64,000 nt of DNA from Acidaminobacter sp. (lineage in GTDB: Bacteria; Bacillota_A; Clostridia; Peptostreptococcales; Acidaminobacteraceae): the NCBI GenBank assembly GCA_009881125.1, contig WXFH01000017.1, positions 1-64,000 of the forward strand. Reading direction: 5' to 3'. Numbering within the stretch: position 1 is the first letter of the stretch; every line of letters begins with the position of its first letter. Below, one piece after another: positions 1-7,957 of the stretch. Position numbers and translations under genes: made by a program. The notes under the pieces were generated by a model. The model worked only from the letters and a program-made list of their open reading frames with translations. It searched no databases and was not told where the DNA came from.

Positions 1-298
1 CTAGATAGTAGGCGGTAATCGTGAGATGGATGGGATTGAGCCTCGAAATACTTATCGGGAAGGTTCATGCTTTTACCTGAGCAGAAAACAATATTTGCTT
101 GTTCGCCAAGCGAGAACAAGCGGCTTCCCCGGGGTCGGAGACCGGCGCATGCTAGACATTGATTTGACACAGTCAACTTGGGAGACCCTATTCGCTCTTC
201 TGTCGAAGGAAGAAGGACCAAACCAAGCGATAAGAAAGCAAGGACGTCTATGGCGATTAGGGAGTCGGATGACTGCATAGTACCGAGGAAGTGGGGTA

Positions 299-1693
299 AT
301 GCCCATGGAGGGAAGGCGGTCACGCGACATTGATCTTGTTAGGGAAACATACTCTATACTCAGAGGTAGGGAACGTATGGAAACTAAACTTGCAAGAATA
401 GCGGAAGTAGCAAGAACCAAGCCAAAAGAGAAGTTCACATCACTAGCGCACTTAATCAACGAAGAGATGCTAATCCAATGTCACAGAGAAATGAAAACTG
501 GAAAAGCATCTGGTGTAGATGGACTCACCAAAACCGATTACGAGCAAAACTTGGAAGGAAACCTGGAAGACTTACTGAACAGGATGAAACGACAAGCATA
601 CAAGCCGTTACCGGTCAAACGTGTCTATATTCCTAAACCAGGCACGGATGCGAAAAGGCCACTTGGACTACCTGCGTATGAAGATAAATTAGTACAAGCA
701 GCCCTCGCAAAAATTCTAAATGCCATCTACGAAGAAATATTTCTGGAATGTTCCTTTGGATACAGACCCGGCAGAGGTTGCCATGACGCGATCAAAATGC
801 TACGAAAAATAGTGAATAAAACGCGCATAAATTTCGTAGTGGAAACTGACATCAAGGGTTTCTTTGACAACGTGGATCACGCATGGATGATCAAATTTAT
901 CGAACACAAGATTCAGGACAAAAACATCATAAGACTGATTCAAAGAATGCTCAAAGCGGGCATTGTTGAAGCGGGGATAAAGAAAGACACACCACAAGGT
1001 ACTCCACAAGGCGGTGTTGCATCCCCAATTTTCGCCAATATTTATCTTCACTATGTTCTGGATTTATGGTTCGAGAAGTTGTTCAGAAAACACTGCAGGG
1101 GAGAAGCCTACATGGTGAGGTACGCAGATGACAGCGTATTCTGCTTCGAACATAGGGAAGACGCCATCAACTTCTACAACGCATTCATAGAAAGACTGGC
1201 TAAATTCAAGTTGGAAGTCGCCGAGGACAAAACAAGAATCATCGAACTTTACCAACGTAAAGATGATAAAGATGACACTGATCCATTTGACTTCCTAGGG
1301 TTCACATTTTATGTAGACAAAAACCCAAACAAATTTGGGTTCAAAGAGATCAAGTTAAAAACGAGCAAGAAGAAGTACAAAGCCAGTCTCAAAAGATGCA
1401 AAGAATGGATGCGAGACCATAGGACATTACCGACAAAAGAATTTATGAAAATCATGAAAAGCAAGGTGCAAGGGCACATCAATTACTACGGAGTCATAGG
1501 CAACAGACGAAGCGTAGGTAATTTTGTGACAGAAGTACGAAAACTGCTATTTCGTTGGTTAAACCGTCGGAGCCAGAGAAGAAGTTTCAACTGGGCGGGC
1601 TATGTCAGGTTTCTTCAGAAATACCCGCTCCCTAAAGTGCAAACTAATGTGATGATTTATAATCTTGGTGCTGGTGCTAGTTATCTGAAGTGA
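299..1693 (+). CDS. ltrA: Group II intron reverse transcriptase/maturase
   Basis: This 464-residue protein binds its intron RNA, helps it splice and reverse-transcribes it during retrohoming. Visible features are the N-terminal RT blocks (SGVDGLT near residue 70, RPLGLPAYEDKLVQ near 120, FGYRPGRGCHDA near 153), the catalytic YADD motif in MVRYADDSVFCF near residue 275, and a maturase (domain X) region from about 370. It ends shortly after the maturase region (LGAGASYLK), so no HNH endonuclease domain is present. Introns of this kind usually home to single-stranded or hairpin targets. The ATG at 299 follows a purine-rich GAGGAAGTGGGG. The frame is intact, so the intron may be mobile. Confidence 0.93.
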   Translation: MPMEGRRSRDIDLVRETYSILRGRERMETKLARIAEVARTKPKEKFTSLAHLINEEMLIQCHREMKTGKASGVDGLTKTDYEQNLEGNLEDLLNRMKRQAYKPLPVKRVYIPKPGTDAKRPLGLPAYEDKLVQAALAKILNAIYEEIFLECSFGYRPGRGCHDAIKMLRKIVNKTRINFVVETDIKGFFDNVDHAWMIKFIEHKIQDKNIIRLIQRMLKAGIVEAGIKKDTPQGTPQGGVASPIFANIYLHYVLDLWFEKLFRKHCRGEAYMVRYADDSVFCFEHREDAINFYNAFIERLAKFKLEVAEDKTRIIELYQRKDDKDDTDPFDFLGFTFYVDKNPNKFGFKEIKLKTSKKKYKASLKRCKEWMRDHRTLPTKEFMKIMKSKVQGHINYYGVIGNRRSVGNFVTEVRKLLFRWLNRRSQRRSFNWAGYVRFLQKYPLPKVQTNVMIYNLGAGASYLK

Positions 1694-1706
1694 ATAATGA
1701 AGCGAA

Positions 1707-1740
1707 GAGCCGTGTGCGTTAGTTGCGCATGCACGGTTCT
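1707..1740 (+). ncRNA. Group II intron domain V hairpin
   Basis: The arms GAGCCGTGTGCG and CGCATGCACGGTTC pair around a GTTAGTTG-like cap, matching the most conserved catalytic domain of group II ribozymes. It sits 14 bases after the maturase stop codon, the normal position. Domain VI would follow up to 1777. Confidence 0.8.
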
Positions 1741-1777
1741 GTGAGGGTGAAAAGCCGCGAGGCTTGAACTACTCGAC

Positions 1778-1798
1778 CGGGAAAATGAAGTTATTCAG
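1778..1798 (+). repeat. Right-end fragment of the ~120-bp R1 repeat
   Basis: CGGGAAAATGAAGTTAT is identical to the right ends of the full copies at 2494-2618 and 10553-10683. It begins exactly where the intron appears to end. The left part of this copy would lie before the intron, outside the window. Confidence 0.65.
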
Positions 1799-1800
1799 CG

Positions 1801-1833
1801 TTTACGTCATATTCACTGCGTGATATAATATGA
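1801..1833 (+). promoter_or_regulatory. Promoter and operator candidate of the toxin-antitoxin pair
   Basis: TTTACG (1801-1806) and TATAAT (1824-1829) are separated by 17 bases. The inverted arms TCATATT (1807-1813) and AATATGA (1827-1833) overlap the -10 box. This would suit autorepression by the antitoxin complex, which is usual for this class, but binding is inferred. Confidence 0.55.
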
Positions 1834-1860
1834 CTATAACAAATGAAATGAGGTGATCTA

Positions 1861-2139
1861 ATGGAAACCATTATCAGACCATCGGCCGATCTTAGAAATC
1901 ACTATAATGAGATCTCCAAACTTGTCAGGGAATCACGAAAAGCTGTCATTTTGACGGTAAACGGCAGAGGTGATACAGCTATTCTAAGCCTGCAGGAATT
2001 CAATCAAATGTCCGCTGAATTGGAATTATTAAGGACGCTCGCAGAAGCGGAAGATGACGTGAAAAATGGGAGAATCGAACCTATAGAAAATGTGTTTAAG
2101 GATCTTCGAGCAGAACTCCTCGAAAGGAACAATCGATGA
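1861..2139 (+). CDS. Type II antitoxin, Phd/YefM family
   Basis: This 92-residue protein is the probable antitoxin of a two-gene toxin-antitoxin module. It neutralises the downstream toxin by binding and represses its own promoter as a complex. The N-terminal half (SADLRNHYNEISKLVRESRKAVILTVNGRGDTAILSL, split over residues 8-45) has the Phd/YefM fold signature, in which the N-terminal domain binds DNA and the C-terminal tail wraps the toxin. The start has a good GAGGTGATCTA ribosome site. The gene overlaps the toxin start by four bases (ATGA), giving translational coupling. Codons 6-9 contain ACCATCGGC, one of the window's dispersed motif copies. Confidence 0.87.
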   Translation: METIIRPSADLRNHYNEISKLVRESRKAVILTVNGRGDTAILSLQEFNQMSAELELLRTLAEAEDDVKNGRIEPIENVFKDLRAELLERNNR

Positions 2140-2447
2140 CATACACTATTTTGAGAACGGATAAAGCTGAAGATCAGCTTAGAGATCTGATTTTTTATAT
2201 TGCGGACGACTCAGGTGATATTCAAATAGCTCTTGACTATCTGGAGAAACTGGAATCAGCGATTAACAGGTTGAAGGATTTTCCTGAATCAGGAAGTTTG
2301 CCAAGATACTCGATTTTAAAAAAGCAAGGTTACCGAGTCTTGATCGTTGAAAGGCATCTCATATTTTATAGGATATTTGTTGAGCAAGAAGAAATCATCA
2401 TATATGGAATTGTAGATGCACGAAGGGAATATCGAAATTTATTGTAA
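2136..2447 (+). CDS. Type II toxin, RelE/ParE family
   Basis: This 103-residue protein is a RelE/ParE-superfamily toxin. ParE members poison gyrase and RelE members cut mRNA on ribosomes, and the sequence alone does not say which. Supporting features are the early helix AEDQLRDLIFYIADDSGD, the LEKLESAINRLKDFPESG segment typical of ParE-like proteins, the central YRVLIVERHLIFYRI strand pair, and the C-terminal IYGIVDARREYRNLL, which resembles the usual ending VLHxRRD. The spacing and overlap with the antitoxin confirm the module. A motif-pair hairpin with a T run follows directly and probably ends the transcript. Confidence 0.87.
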   Translation: MTYTILRTDKAEDQLRDLIFYIADDSGDIQIALDYLEKLESAINRLKDFPESGSLPRYSILKKQGYRVLIVERHLIFYRIFVEQEEIIIYGIVDARREYRNLL

Positions 2448-2491
2448 AAGGCTGCAGATGGCGCTTCAAATGACCATCGGCAGCCTTTTTT
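2446..2491 (+). terminator. Terminator hairpin built on the ACCATCGGC motif
   Basis: AAAAGGCTGC-A-GATGG (2446-2461) pairs with CCATC-G-GCAGCCTTTTTT (2474-2491), with one A/G mismatch. The right arm contains the exact motif copy 2473-2481 and the left arm a degenerate one. It starts at the toxin stop codon. Confidence 0.75.
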
Positions 2492-2493
2492 CT

Positions 2494-2618
2494 GTACCTG
2501 GCACGTTTTTCGGAACACCAACGTGCAATTATTTTGTCAAGACTGATATTGCTTGCTTTCACGAAAAGTAACTTCATTAACTTCACTGGCGTTACCAGGT
2601 ACGGGAAAATGAAGTTAT
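2494..2618 (+). repeat. R1 repeat, copy A (~120 bp, inverted ends)
   Basis: GTACCTGG at the left and CCAGGTAC (2595-2602) at the right form inverted ends. The interior GCACGTTTTTCGGAACACCAACGT and ACTGATATTGCTTG blocks recur at 8697-8821 and 10553-10683. A motif hairpin (2619-2647) follows directly. No coding capacity is evident. It could be a MITE-like element or a structured RNA repeat. Confidence 0.75.
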
Positions 2619-2647
2619 GCCGATGGTGAATTATAACAACCATCGGC
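2619..2647. terminator. Inverted motif pair GCCGATGGT...ACCATCGGC
   Basis: Exact motif copies at 2619-2627 and 2639-2647 form a 9-bp stem around an 11-base loop. It lies between the convergent toxin-antitoxin and DUF362 genes, so it may end either transcript. There is no strong T run on either side. Confidence 0.5.
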
Positions 2648-2671
2648 CAGCTTTATCATTTTTGATCTTTC

Positions 2672-3694
2672 CTAATCCAGCGCAACCAATTCATACGCCA
2701 TAGTCCCCAGCCCAATCTTTTCAGCGTGCTTCAAAGACACTCGACCATTCTCAAAGAGCTTCTTGCGGCTGCGCTGCTGAAGCAGGTCCAGGCAGGCGGT
2801 ATCCAGCGCTACAGGATCTTTCGAGGCTAGAACGCCAATATTATCCGCAATGGGCTTCATGTGGATGCCGGTGCAGTCGCATTCCTCGGTGACATTGCTG
2901 ATGAAGGAGATGTAGATGATGTCCTTGTCTTTGGCTGCACCCAGGGCGTATTCTGATAGCTTCTCCAGGAAGTTGGAGCCCGACCAGGAGTTGCGGATGG
3001 CGCCTTCCGGGCAGACAGCAATACAGCCCGCGCAGCCCACGCATTTGTCCGGATCAATCACCGCAGTATTAATCATTTCAATGGCATCAAAGTCACATTT
3101 TTCGATACAGAGTCCACAGGACACACATTTTTTTGCAGACACAACCGGCGCGATGCCGGCATGCTGCTCCAGCTTGCCGCCTCTGGCCGCAAAGCCCATG
3201 GCCAGCTGCTTCAAAGCCCCGCCAAACCCAGCTTGAATATGGCCTTTGAAATGGCTCATGACAATAAATTGGTTAAACCTGCCGTAACCTTTTCCAATTT
3301 TACACTTTTTTATATACTCTCCAGGGATCTCTACCTCAACATACTCTGTACCGAGGTCACCGTCCGCAATGATAATTGGAATCTGGGAGAAGCCGTGGGC
3401 TTTCGCGGTTTCCAGGTGCTTATCCGTGGTGGTTCGCGATCCTCTGTAGAGAACGTTGGTTTCTATGTAGGAAGGGGAGACCCCCATCTCTTTCAGATAT
3501 TGAATGGTTGGGTCGTAGCATTTGGCTGACAGAAAGGTCGTATTACCTTTTTCTCCAAAATGCACTTTGAGCGGGACCTCCTTTTCAAAGGTATGCCCGG
3601 ACGCCGCGACCACTGTCTTAAGCAGCTTCAATGCATCTGATCCCAGCTGATCGTCATTGAGGCTTTCATTTTTTATGAAGTAGACTTTGCTCAT
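2672..3694 (-). CDS. DUF362 protein with two [4Fe-4S] motifs
   Basis: This is a cytoplasmic iron-sulfur protein of the DUF362 family, about 340 residues. Family members are common in anaerobes and are thought to act in electron transfer, but the exact reaction is unknown. The N-terminal DUF362 part (VHFGEKGNTTF, YVEVEIPGEYI, FIVMSHFKGHIQAGFGGALK) is followed by two ferredoxin motifs, CVSCGLCIEKC and CVGCAGCIAVC. The ATG at 3694 (MSKVYFIKNES) is preferred over an upstream in-frame start at 3760 because GAGGGGATCAAAC precedes it. It stands alone, convergent with the toxin-antitoxin genes. Confidence 0.85.
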   Translation of the reverse strand: MSKVYFIKNESLNDDQLGSDALKLLKTVVAASGHTFEKEVPLKVHFGEKGNTTFLSAKCYDPTIQYLKEMGVSPSYIETNVLYRGSRTTTDKHLETAKAHGFSQIPIIIADGDLGTEYVEVEIPGEYIKKCKIGKGYGRFNQFIVMSHFKGHIQAGFGGALKQLAMGFAARGGKLEQHAGIAPVVSAKKCVSCGLCIEKCDFDAIEMINTAVIDPDKCVGCAGCIAVCPEGAIRNSWSGSNFLEKLSEYALGAAKDKDIIYISFISNVTEECDCTGIHMKPIADNIGVLASKDPVALDTACLDLLQQRSRKKLFENGRVSLKHAEKIGLGTMAYELVALD

Positions 3695-3870
3695 GTTTGA
3701 TCCCCTCGCTTGTTGGTTTGACTTTAACGGGTAATAAATGGCCAGATCCCCGTCAGCCATATAAAAGCTTTGTCTAATTATACAACATTTGGGAAGGGAA
3801 GGGGTAGAGTTTGGACCTGCGTTCGTTATTAGTTTTTGTGTACACTACAAGAAAGGCATGAAGATATTAG

Positions 3871-3912
3871 CTGCCGATGGTCATGTGATGTACGCCATCT
3901 GACCATCGGCTA
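3871..3912. repeat. Inverted motif pair hairpin
   Basis: GCCGATGGTCA (3873-3883) pairs with TGACCATCGGC (3900-3910), an 11-bp perfect stem. The loop itself holds GATG/CATC arms. It is followed by TAAAATCTT, so the T run is poor. It lies between the divergent DUF362 gene and the riboswitch operon. Confidence 0.7.
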
Positions 3913-3979
3913 AAATCTTCTGGGCTTCAAGTCTCGAAAGCCCATTCCTCCAAATTCTCCCTCGCAGCCGCGAAGTCCC

Positions 3980-4008
3980 TTTAACCCCTATCAAGAGTAT
4001 GTTATACT
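3980..4008 (+). promoter_or_regulatory. SigA-type promoter of the riboswitch operon
   Basis: TTTAAC (3980-3985), a 17-base spacer and TATACT (4003-4008) lie about 30 bases before the riboswitch aptamer. This is inferred from consensus only. Confidence 0.55.
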
Positions 4009-4035
4009 CTAGACATGTCAAAACTGCCAACTGAA

Positions 4036-4195
4036 TATCGCGCTCATTTCGAGTTGAATGACCTACGGCTTACTTTTTGCTATGGTCACCAACCTGGGTT
4101 AGGGGAGAAATCCCACAGCCTCCCGTTTTGGAAAGAAAGAGTCTGACGTGTCTATGGGATCACCGCTGTTTTTGTGATGACTCATAGGCAATAAC
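4036..4195 (+). promoter_or_regulatory. Molybdenum-cofactor (Moco/Tuco) riboswitch candidate
   Basis: The leader contains CACCAACCTGG...GGGGAGAAATCCC followed by GCCTCCCGTTTTGGAAAG (about 4088-4135). This closely resembles the conserved core of the E. coli moaA Moco RNA as I recall it (CACCAGG...GAAGAAATG...GCCTCCCGTATCTGGAAAG). A closing stem CTATGGGATCAC/GTGATGACTCATAG follows, then a rho-independent terminator at 4200. The downstream genes encode a BtuCD-type importer of the class that includes the H. influenzae molybdate transporter MolBCA, which fits oxyanion sensing. Family assignment is from memory of the consensus and needs a covariance-model search. Confidence 0.75.
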
Positions 4196-4199
4196 CGGT

Positions 4200-4228
4200 A
4201 CACTCGACTTTCCGAGTGTCTTTTTTTG
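4200..4228 (+). terminator. Riboswitch expression-platform terminator
   Basis: ACACTCG (4200-4206) pairs with CGAGTGT (4213-4219) around ACTTTC, followed by CTTTTTTTG. It lies between the aptamer and the first gene, as expected for transcriptional control. Confidence 0.85.
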
Positions 4229-4293
4229 TCCAAAAACCAGCGCGCCTTTCCTTTAGCTGCTGCGACACATCAAATTGTAAAGGGGTCGACATC

Positions 4294-4983
4294 ATGAAAA
4301 AAGTTTCAGTCCTTGTAAGCATTGCATTAGCCCTCCTGTTTATGCCCTTGATCATTTCCTCCGCAGACGGTTCTGGCGGTGGAACTGGCGGTGGAACCGG
4401 GGGAGGCACCGGCGGCAACAGCTCAGAGCCGCTCACGCTAGTTTCCTCAACGGTCACGGATGGACAAACCGAAGTAGGTCTGACCCCGTCTGTCACCATG
4501 GTGTTCAGCAAGAACGTGACGGACCTCAGTGTCAAAGAAGCCAACCTGGCGTGCTTCAAGCTGGAGAAGAAAGACGGCGGTGAAGTCGCCTATGAAGTGC
4601 TGATGGCAGATTCGCAGGTTGAGCCTGATAAGAAGAATGATGTGGTGGTGAAACCATCGGCAGAACTGGAAGCCGGAACGGAATACATAGTGACGATCAG
4701 CAAAGCTCTGACTTCAAAGAGCGGGGCCAGCCTGGCAGAGGACATTGTCATCAGCTTCACGACAGCCGCCGCCGGCGGGGAGACTCCAATTACGACTGAA
4801 GCGCCGGCAACGACTGAAGCACCTGCTGCTGAAGCGCCAACAGCCGAAGCACCAATAGCCGAAGCGCCAGCCGCAGAGGAAGCTGGCACCGACAGCGCGC
4901 CATCCTCCATGATCTATGTCATGGCCGGCATTGCAGCTGTGATGCTGATCGCCGGGTACTGGATGAAGAAAAAGCGTTCATAA
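4294..4983 (+). CDS. Secreted, membrane-anchored Ig-like (Big_5) domain protein
   Basis: The protein has a signal peptide (MKKVSVLVSIALALLFMPL...SSADG), a glycine-rich GGGTGGGTGGG spacer, and one bacterial Ig-like domain of the SbsA type (VSSTVTDGQTEVGLTPSVTMVFSKNV to ITVSFTT-like end, residues about 50-155). It continues with an alanine/threonine/proline/glutamate-rich stalk of TEAPA repeats and a C-terminal membrane helix followed by KKKRS. The start at 4294 follows AAAGGGG and excludes an upstream in-frame ATG inside the terminator. It is the first gene after the Moco-type riboswitch and directly precedes the importer permease, so a role in surface binding of the same ligand is possible but unproven. 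Codons near 121 carry an ACCATCGGC copy. Confidence 0.7.
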   Translation: MKKVSVLVSIALALLFMPLIISSADGSGGGTGGGTGGGTGGNSSEPLTLVSSTVTDGQTEVGLTPSVTMVFSKNVTDLSVKEANLACFKLEKKDGGEVAYEVLMADSQVEPDKKNDVVVKPSAELEAGTEYIVTISKALTSKSGASLAEDIVISFTTAAAGGETPITTEAPATTEAPAAEAPTAEAPIAEAPAAEEAGTDSAPSSMIYVMAGIAAVMLIAGYWMKKKRS

Positions 4984-4986
4984 AGT

Positions 4987-6009
4987 ATGAAGCTGACTCT
5001 GAAATTGATCTTGAGACTATTGATCTTCGTGGTCCTGCCAATCCTTATGGCCGTGATTTCCATGAGCACCGGCAGGTTTGAAATCCCGGCCGGCACAGTT
5101 TTTGAGATTCTATTTCGTGCGGCGACAGGCCAGTCCGCCCTGGTCGTGAAGGATCTGTATACCATTGTCATGGAAATCCGCTTGCCAAGGACATTTCTGG
5201 CCATGGCAACCGGGAGCGCGTTAGCCGTGTCTGGTGCGGCCTATCAGGCGCTGTTTCGAAATCCCCTCGCCAGCCCCGGAATCCTTGGCGTGTCTTCGGG
5301 GGCGGGCTTTGGGGCAGCTATTTCGATTTTGCTGTTTGGGACCCTGTGGACGCCGGTGTTCGCCTTTGTCTTTGGCATCGTGGCCGTTGGGGCCAGTTAT
5401 CTGGTGGGCAGAGTCTACAAATCGTCCTCGACCTCAACCATTATGCTGGTTCTGGGCGGTACGGTGATCTCCTCCATTTTTTCCGCGCTGCTGCAGCTGG
5501 TGAAATACGTCGCGGATCCGCTGAATAAGCTGCCGGCGATCACCTTCTGGCTCATGGGGAGCCTCAGCGCTGCCAGGAGTCAGGACATTCTGATGAGCAG
5601 CATCCCAATGGGACTAGGACTGGTTGGACTGCTGCTGCTCAGCTTCCGGCTCAACATCATTTCCATGGGCGACAGGGAGGCCAGGAGTCTTGGCATCAAC
5701 GTCAAAGTCGTCAAGTTCTTTCTGATTGGCTTCGCGACTTTAGCGACGGCCGGAGCGGTCAGCGTCAGCGGTGTGGTGGGCTGGATTGGCCTTGTCATCC
5801 CCCATGTAGGGCGGATGCTGGTCGGCAACGACAACAGAAAGCTGATTCCTGCCTCTATTTCCCTGGGCGCAAGCTTCATGCTCCTGGTGGATACTCTCTG
5901 CAGGACCCTGACCGGCGCGGAGATTCCGCTCGGTATAGTCACGGCGCTGGTTGGCGGGCCATTTTTCATCTATCTTTTGAAACGGACCAAAGGGGAGAAT
6001 TGGGCATGA
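4987..6009 (+). CDS. ABC importer permease, FecCD/BtuC family (MolB-like)
   Basis: This 340-residue membrane protein forms the channel of a type II ABC importer. It has about ten hydrophobic segments and the family motifs RLPRTFLAMATGSALAVSG (near 60), the FRNPLASPGILGVSSGAGFGA turn (near 88) and GWIGLVIPHVGRML (near 265, the ATPase-contact region). The family carries iron siderophores, cobalamin, haem or, in H. influenzae MolBC, molybdate/tungstate. The Moco-type riboswitch upstream favours an oxyanion substrate here, which is inference. The start lies three bases after the preceding stop and the end overlaps the ATPase gene by ATGA. Confidence 0.9.
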   Translation: MKLTLKLILRLLIFVVLPILMAVISMSTGRFEIPAGTVFEILFRAATGQSALVVKDLYTIVMEIRLPRTFLAMATGSALAVSGAAYQALFRNPLASPGILGVSSGAGFGAAISILLFGTLWTPVFAFVFGIVAVGASYLVGRVYKSSSTSTIMLVLGGTVISSIFSALLQLVKYVADPLNKLPAITFWLMGSLSAARSQDILMSSIPMGLGLVGLLLLSFRLNIISMGDREARSLGINVKVVKFFLIGFATLATAGAVSVSGVVGWIGLVIPHVGRMLVGNDNRKLIPASISLGASFMLLVDTLCRTLTGAEIPLGIVTALVGGPFFIYLLKRTKGENWA

Positions 6010-6824
6010 CATTATTGAGTATTGACAACCTTAATTTTTCTTATGGGACAGAGCATACGCTTCGCGGGATCAGCCTGAAAGTCGCCCCGGGGGAGATTTA
6101 TTGCCTCCTCGGCCCCAATGGCTGCGGCAAGACAACGCTGATTGACTGTGTCCTGGGCCAGCATCCGCTGAAGTCCGGTGACATCAGCCTCGGCAGCCGG
6201 TCTATTCATACCCTTAAGCCCGCTGAAGTCGCGTCGCAGATCGCCTTTGTGCCTCAGCTGCACGCCAAGACGTTTCCTTATTCTGTTTTTGAAATTGTGT
6301 TAATGGGGCGGACTTTTGCGACAGGCACCTTTTCGAGTCCTGACAGGCGCGACCGGGAAATCGCCCGGGAGGCCATTGCTATGACGGGCCTGGAGGCGAT
6401 CTCCCAAAAGCCCTACACCCAGATCAGCGGCGGCGAGCTGCAGCTCGTCATGATCGCCCGGGCGCTGGCCCAGAAGGCAAAGCTGATCATCATGGACGAG
6501 CCCACTTCGCATCTGGATTTTAAGAACGAAAATGAAATTTTGAACCTGATCTGCGCCCTCACCCGGACCGAGGGCCTTTCCTTCATGCTGACAACCCATG
6601 ACCTGAATCATCCGCTTTACTTTGAAAACAGCGGCATGCCGGTCAGAGTGGGCATTATGGAGCAGGGCCAGCTGATTGCGCAGGGCAAGCCGTCGAAGGT
6701 CTTGACCAGCGACACGATTGAACGCCTGTATCATACCAGAGTCGTTACCCATACTGGGGTCATGGACGGGCTTCCTTTCAGCTACATCATGGCGGTTCCA
6801 GACAAGAGGAGGGACGCAAATTGA
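6006..6824 (+). CDS. ABC importer ATPase (MolC/BtuD-like)
   Basis: This is the cytoplasmic ATPase that drives the importer encoded just upstream. Visible motifs are Walker A GPNGCGKTT near residue 38, a Q-loop at FVPQLHA, signature ISGGELQLVMIARALA, Walker B LIIMDEPTSHLDF and H-loop LTTHD. The ATG at 6006, in an ATGA overlap with the permease stop and after AAAGGGGAGAA, is preferred over the in-frame TTG at 6000. It runs to about 272 residues, and the C-terminal extension is typical of FepC/BtuD relatives. It overlaps the following lipoprotein gene by four bases (TTGA), so the three genes are translated as a coupled unit. Confidence 0.92.
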   Translation: MTLLSIDNLNFSYGTEHTLRGISLKVAPGEIYCLLGPNGCGKTTLIDCVLGQHPLKSGDISLGSRSIHTLKPAEVASQIAFVPQLHAKTFPYSVFEIVLMGRTFATGTFSSPDRRDREIAREAIAMTGLEAISQKPYTQISGGELQLVMIARALAQKAKLIIMDEPTSHLDFKNENEILNLICALTRTEGLSFMLTTHDLNHPLYFENSGMPVRVGIMEQGQLIAQGKPSKVLTSDTIERLYHTRVVTHTGVMDGLPFSYIMAVPDKRRDAN

Positions 6825-7933
6825 AACGTCATTGGCGTGCCACTTTACTCTCAGCAGTGCTTTTTCTGCCGATGGTCCTCTTACTCACCGCCTGCGCGCC
6901 ACAAACAAAGCCGGTTGAAGCCACTCCGCCAGCTCTGGAAGAGGCGGCCGCCACCCGAAGCATTGTTGACTGTGATGGCAGAACAGTTGAAATACCAGAA
7001 GGCGAGCTGAAGATCGCATGTCTTTACGCCTACGCCGGCCATGGCATGACTCTCCTTGACACCCAGGATCAGATCGTCGCCCTGGTGGAGGGACTCAAAC
7101 GCGATCAGCTGATGCGGATGAAACGCGCTGACATTGATAGGCTGAGTGTCCCTTCGGCGACCGGCGTCATCAATGTTGAGGAACTGATCGCTTCAGGCGC
7201 TGAGATCGCGCTGATCCGCCATTCCATAGCCCTCAGCGGGGCAGAAACGGAAAAGTTGGACAAGGCCGGCATCCCCTATGTTGTCATTGATTACACCAAC
7301 ATTGAGGAACAAAAGCGTTCCATTCAAGTACTGGGCGAGGTCCTGAACCGTCAGGAGGCTGCACAGGCTTATCTGGATTTTTATGAAGCTGCCATTGCCA
7401 TGGTCCAGGCGCGCATCAGCGACATTCCTATGGAAGAACGCGTCCGCGTCTATCACTCTGTCAATGAAGCGACCAGAACGGATGCCATGGGCAGCATTCA
7501 GGAAGAAGTGACCACCCTGGCGGGTCTGATCAATGTCTCCGCGGAGGCTGGCGCTGCCATGGCTGATGAAAAAACCTTTGTGACCCTGGAAGAAATCTAC
7601 GGCTGGAAACCGGAGGCGATCCTGGCCAATGAGTATCTGGTGGCAGACTATATCCGGACGGATGCCAAGTGGCAGGGCCTTGAGGCAGTCCAGTCCGGGC
7701 AGGTGTTTACGCTTCCTGTAGGCATTTCCAGATGGGGCCATCCCGGCTCCATAGAGACACCTATGGCTGTCCTGTACATGGCTCAGCTCTTTTATCCTGA
7801 AAAATTTGAGGATCTGGATCTGGTTCAGTATACAAAGGATTACTACGGGACCTACTTTGGACTTGAATTTGACTCTGAAGAAATCGAAGAAATCCTGTCC
7901 GGCGTCGGCATGCGCGCGGCAAAATCTTCATGA
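6821..7933 (+). CDS. ABC importer substrate-binding lipoprotein (peripla_BP_2 family)
   Basis: This 370-residue extracellular binding protein delivers the ligand to the permease. A signal peptide ends in the lipobox LLTAC (Cys near residue 25), so it is lipid-anchored. The mature part has the two-lobe FeB12-type fold: STRSIVDCDGRTVEIPE strand start, VEELIASGAEIALI and YVVIDYTNIEEQKRSIQVLGEVLN in lobe one, then VTLEEIYGWKPEAILANEY in lobe two. It starts with TTG after AGGAGGG. The substrate is not readable from sequence; molybdate or tungstate is inferred from the riboswitch. Codons in the signal peptide (LPMV) contain GCCGATGGT. Confidence 0.88.
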   Translation: MKRHWRATLLSAVLFLPMVLLLTACAPQTKPVEATPPALEEAAATRSIVDCDGRTVEIPEGELKIACLYAYAGHGMTLLDTQDQIVALVEGLKRDQLMRMKRADIDRLSVPSATGVINVEELIASGAEIALIRHSIALSGAETEKLDKAGIPYVVIDYTNIEEQKRSIQVLGEVLNRQEAAQAYLDFYEAAIAMVQARISDIPMEERVRVYHSVNEATRTDAMGSIQEEVTTLAGLINVSAEAGAAMADEKTFVTLEEIYGWKPEAILANEYLVADYIRTDAKWQGLEAVQSGQVFTLPVGISRWGHPGSIETPMAVLYMAQLFYPEKFEDLDLVQYTKDYYGTYFGLEFDSEEIEEILSGVGMRAAKSS

Positions 7934-7957
7934 GCCCTATGAGGCAGAGGTGATGAG

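Larger units (their letters stand above)
1..1777 (+). mobile_element. Group II intron, 3' part (5' end outside window)
   Basis: A retroelement whose RNA self-splices and whose encoded protein copies it into new DNA sites. The window opens inside the 5' ribozyme region. The reverse transcriptase gene lies at 299-1693, and a domain V-like hairpin follows at 1707-1740 with the usual GAGCCG...CGGTTC arms. A domain VI-like segment ends in CTACTCGAC at 1777. The 3' boundary is inferred because the next bases (CGGGAAAATGAAGTT) match the right end of a ~120-bp repeat found three more times in this window, so the intron seems to sit inside such a repeat. The 5' boundary and exon binding sites cannot be judged. 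Confidence 0.88.

Noticed and set aside
3871..4035. Cobalamin riboswitch before the FecCD-type operon
   Set aside because: No B12-box-like sequence; the Moco-type core fits better.
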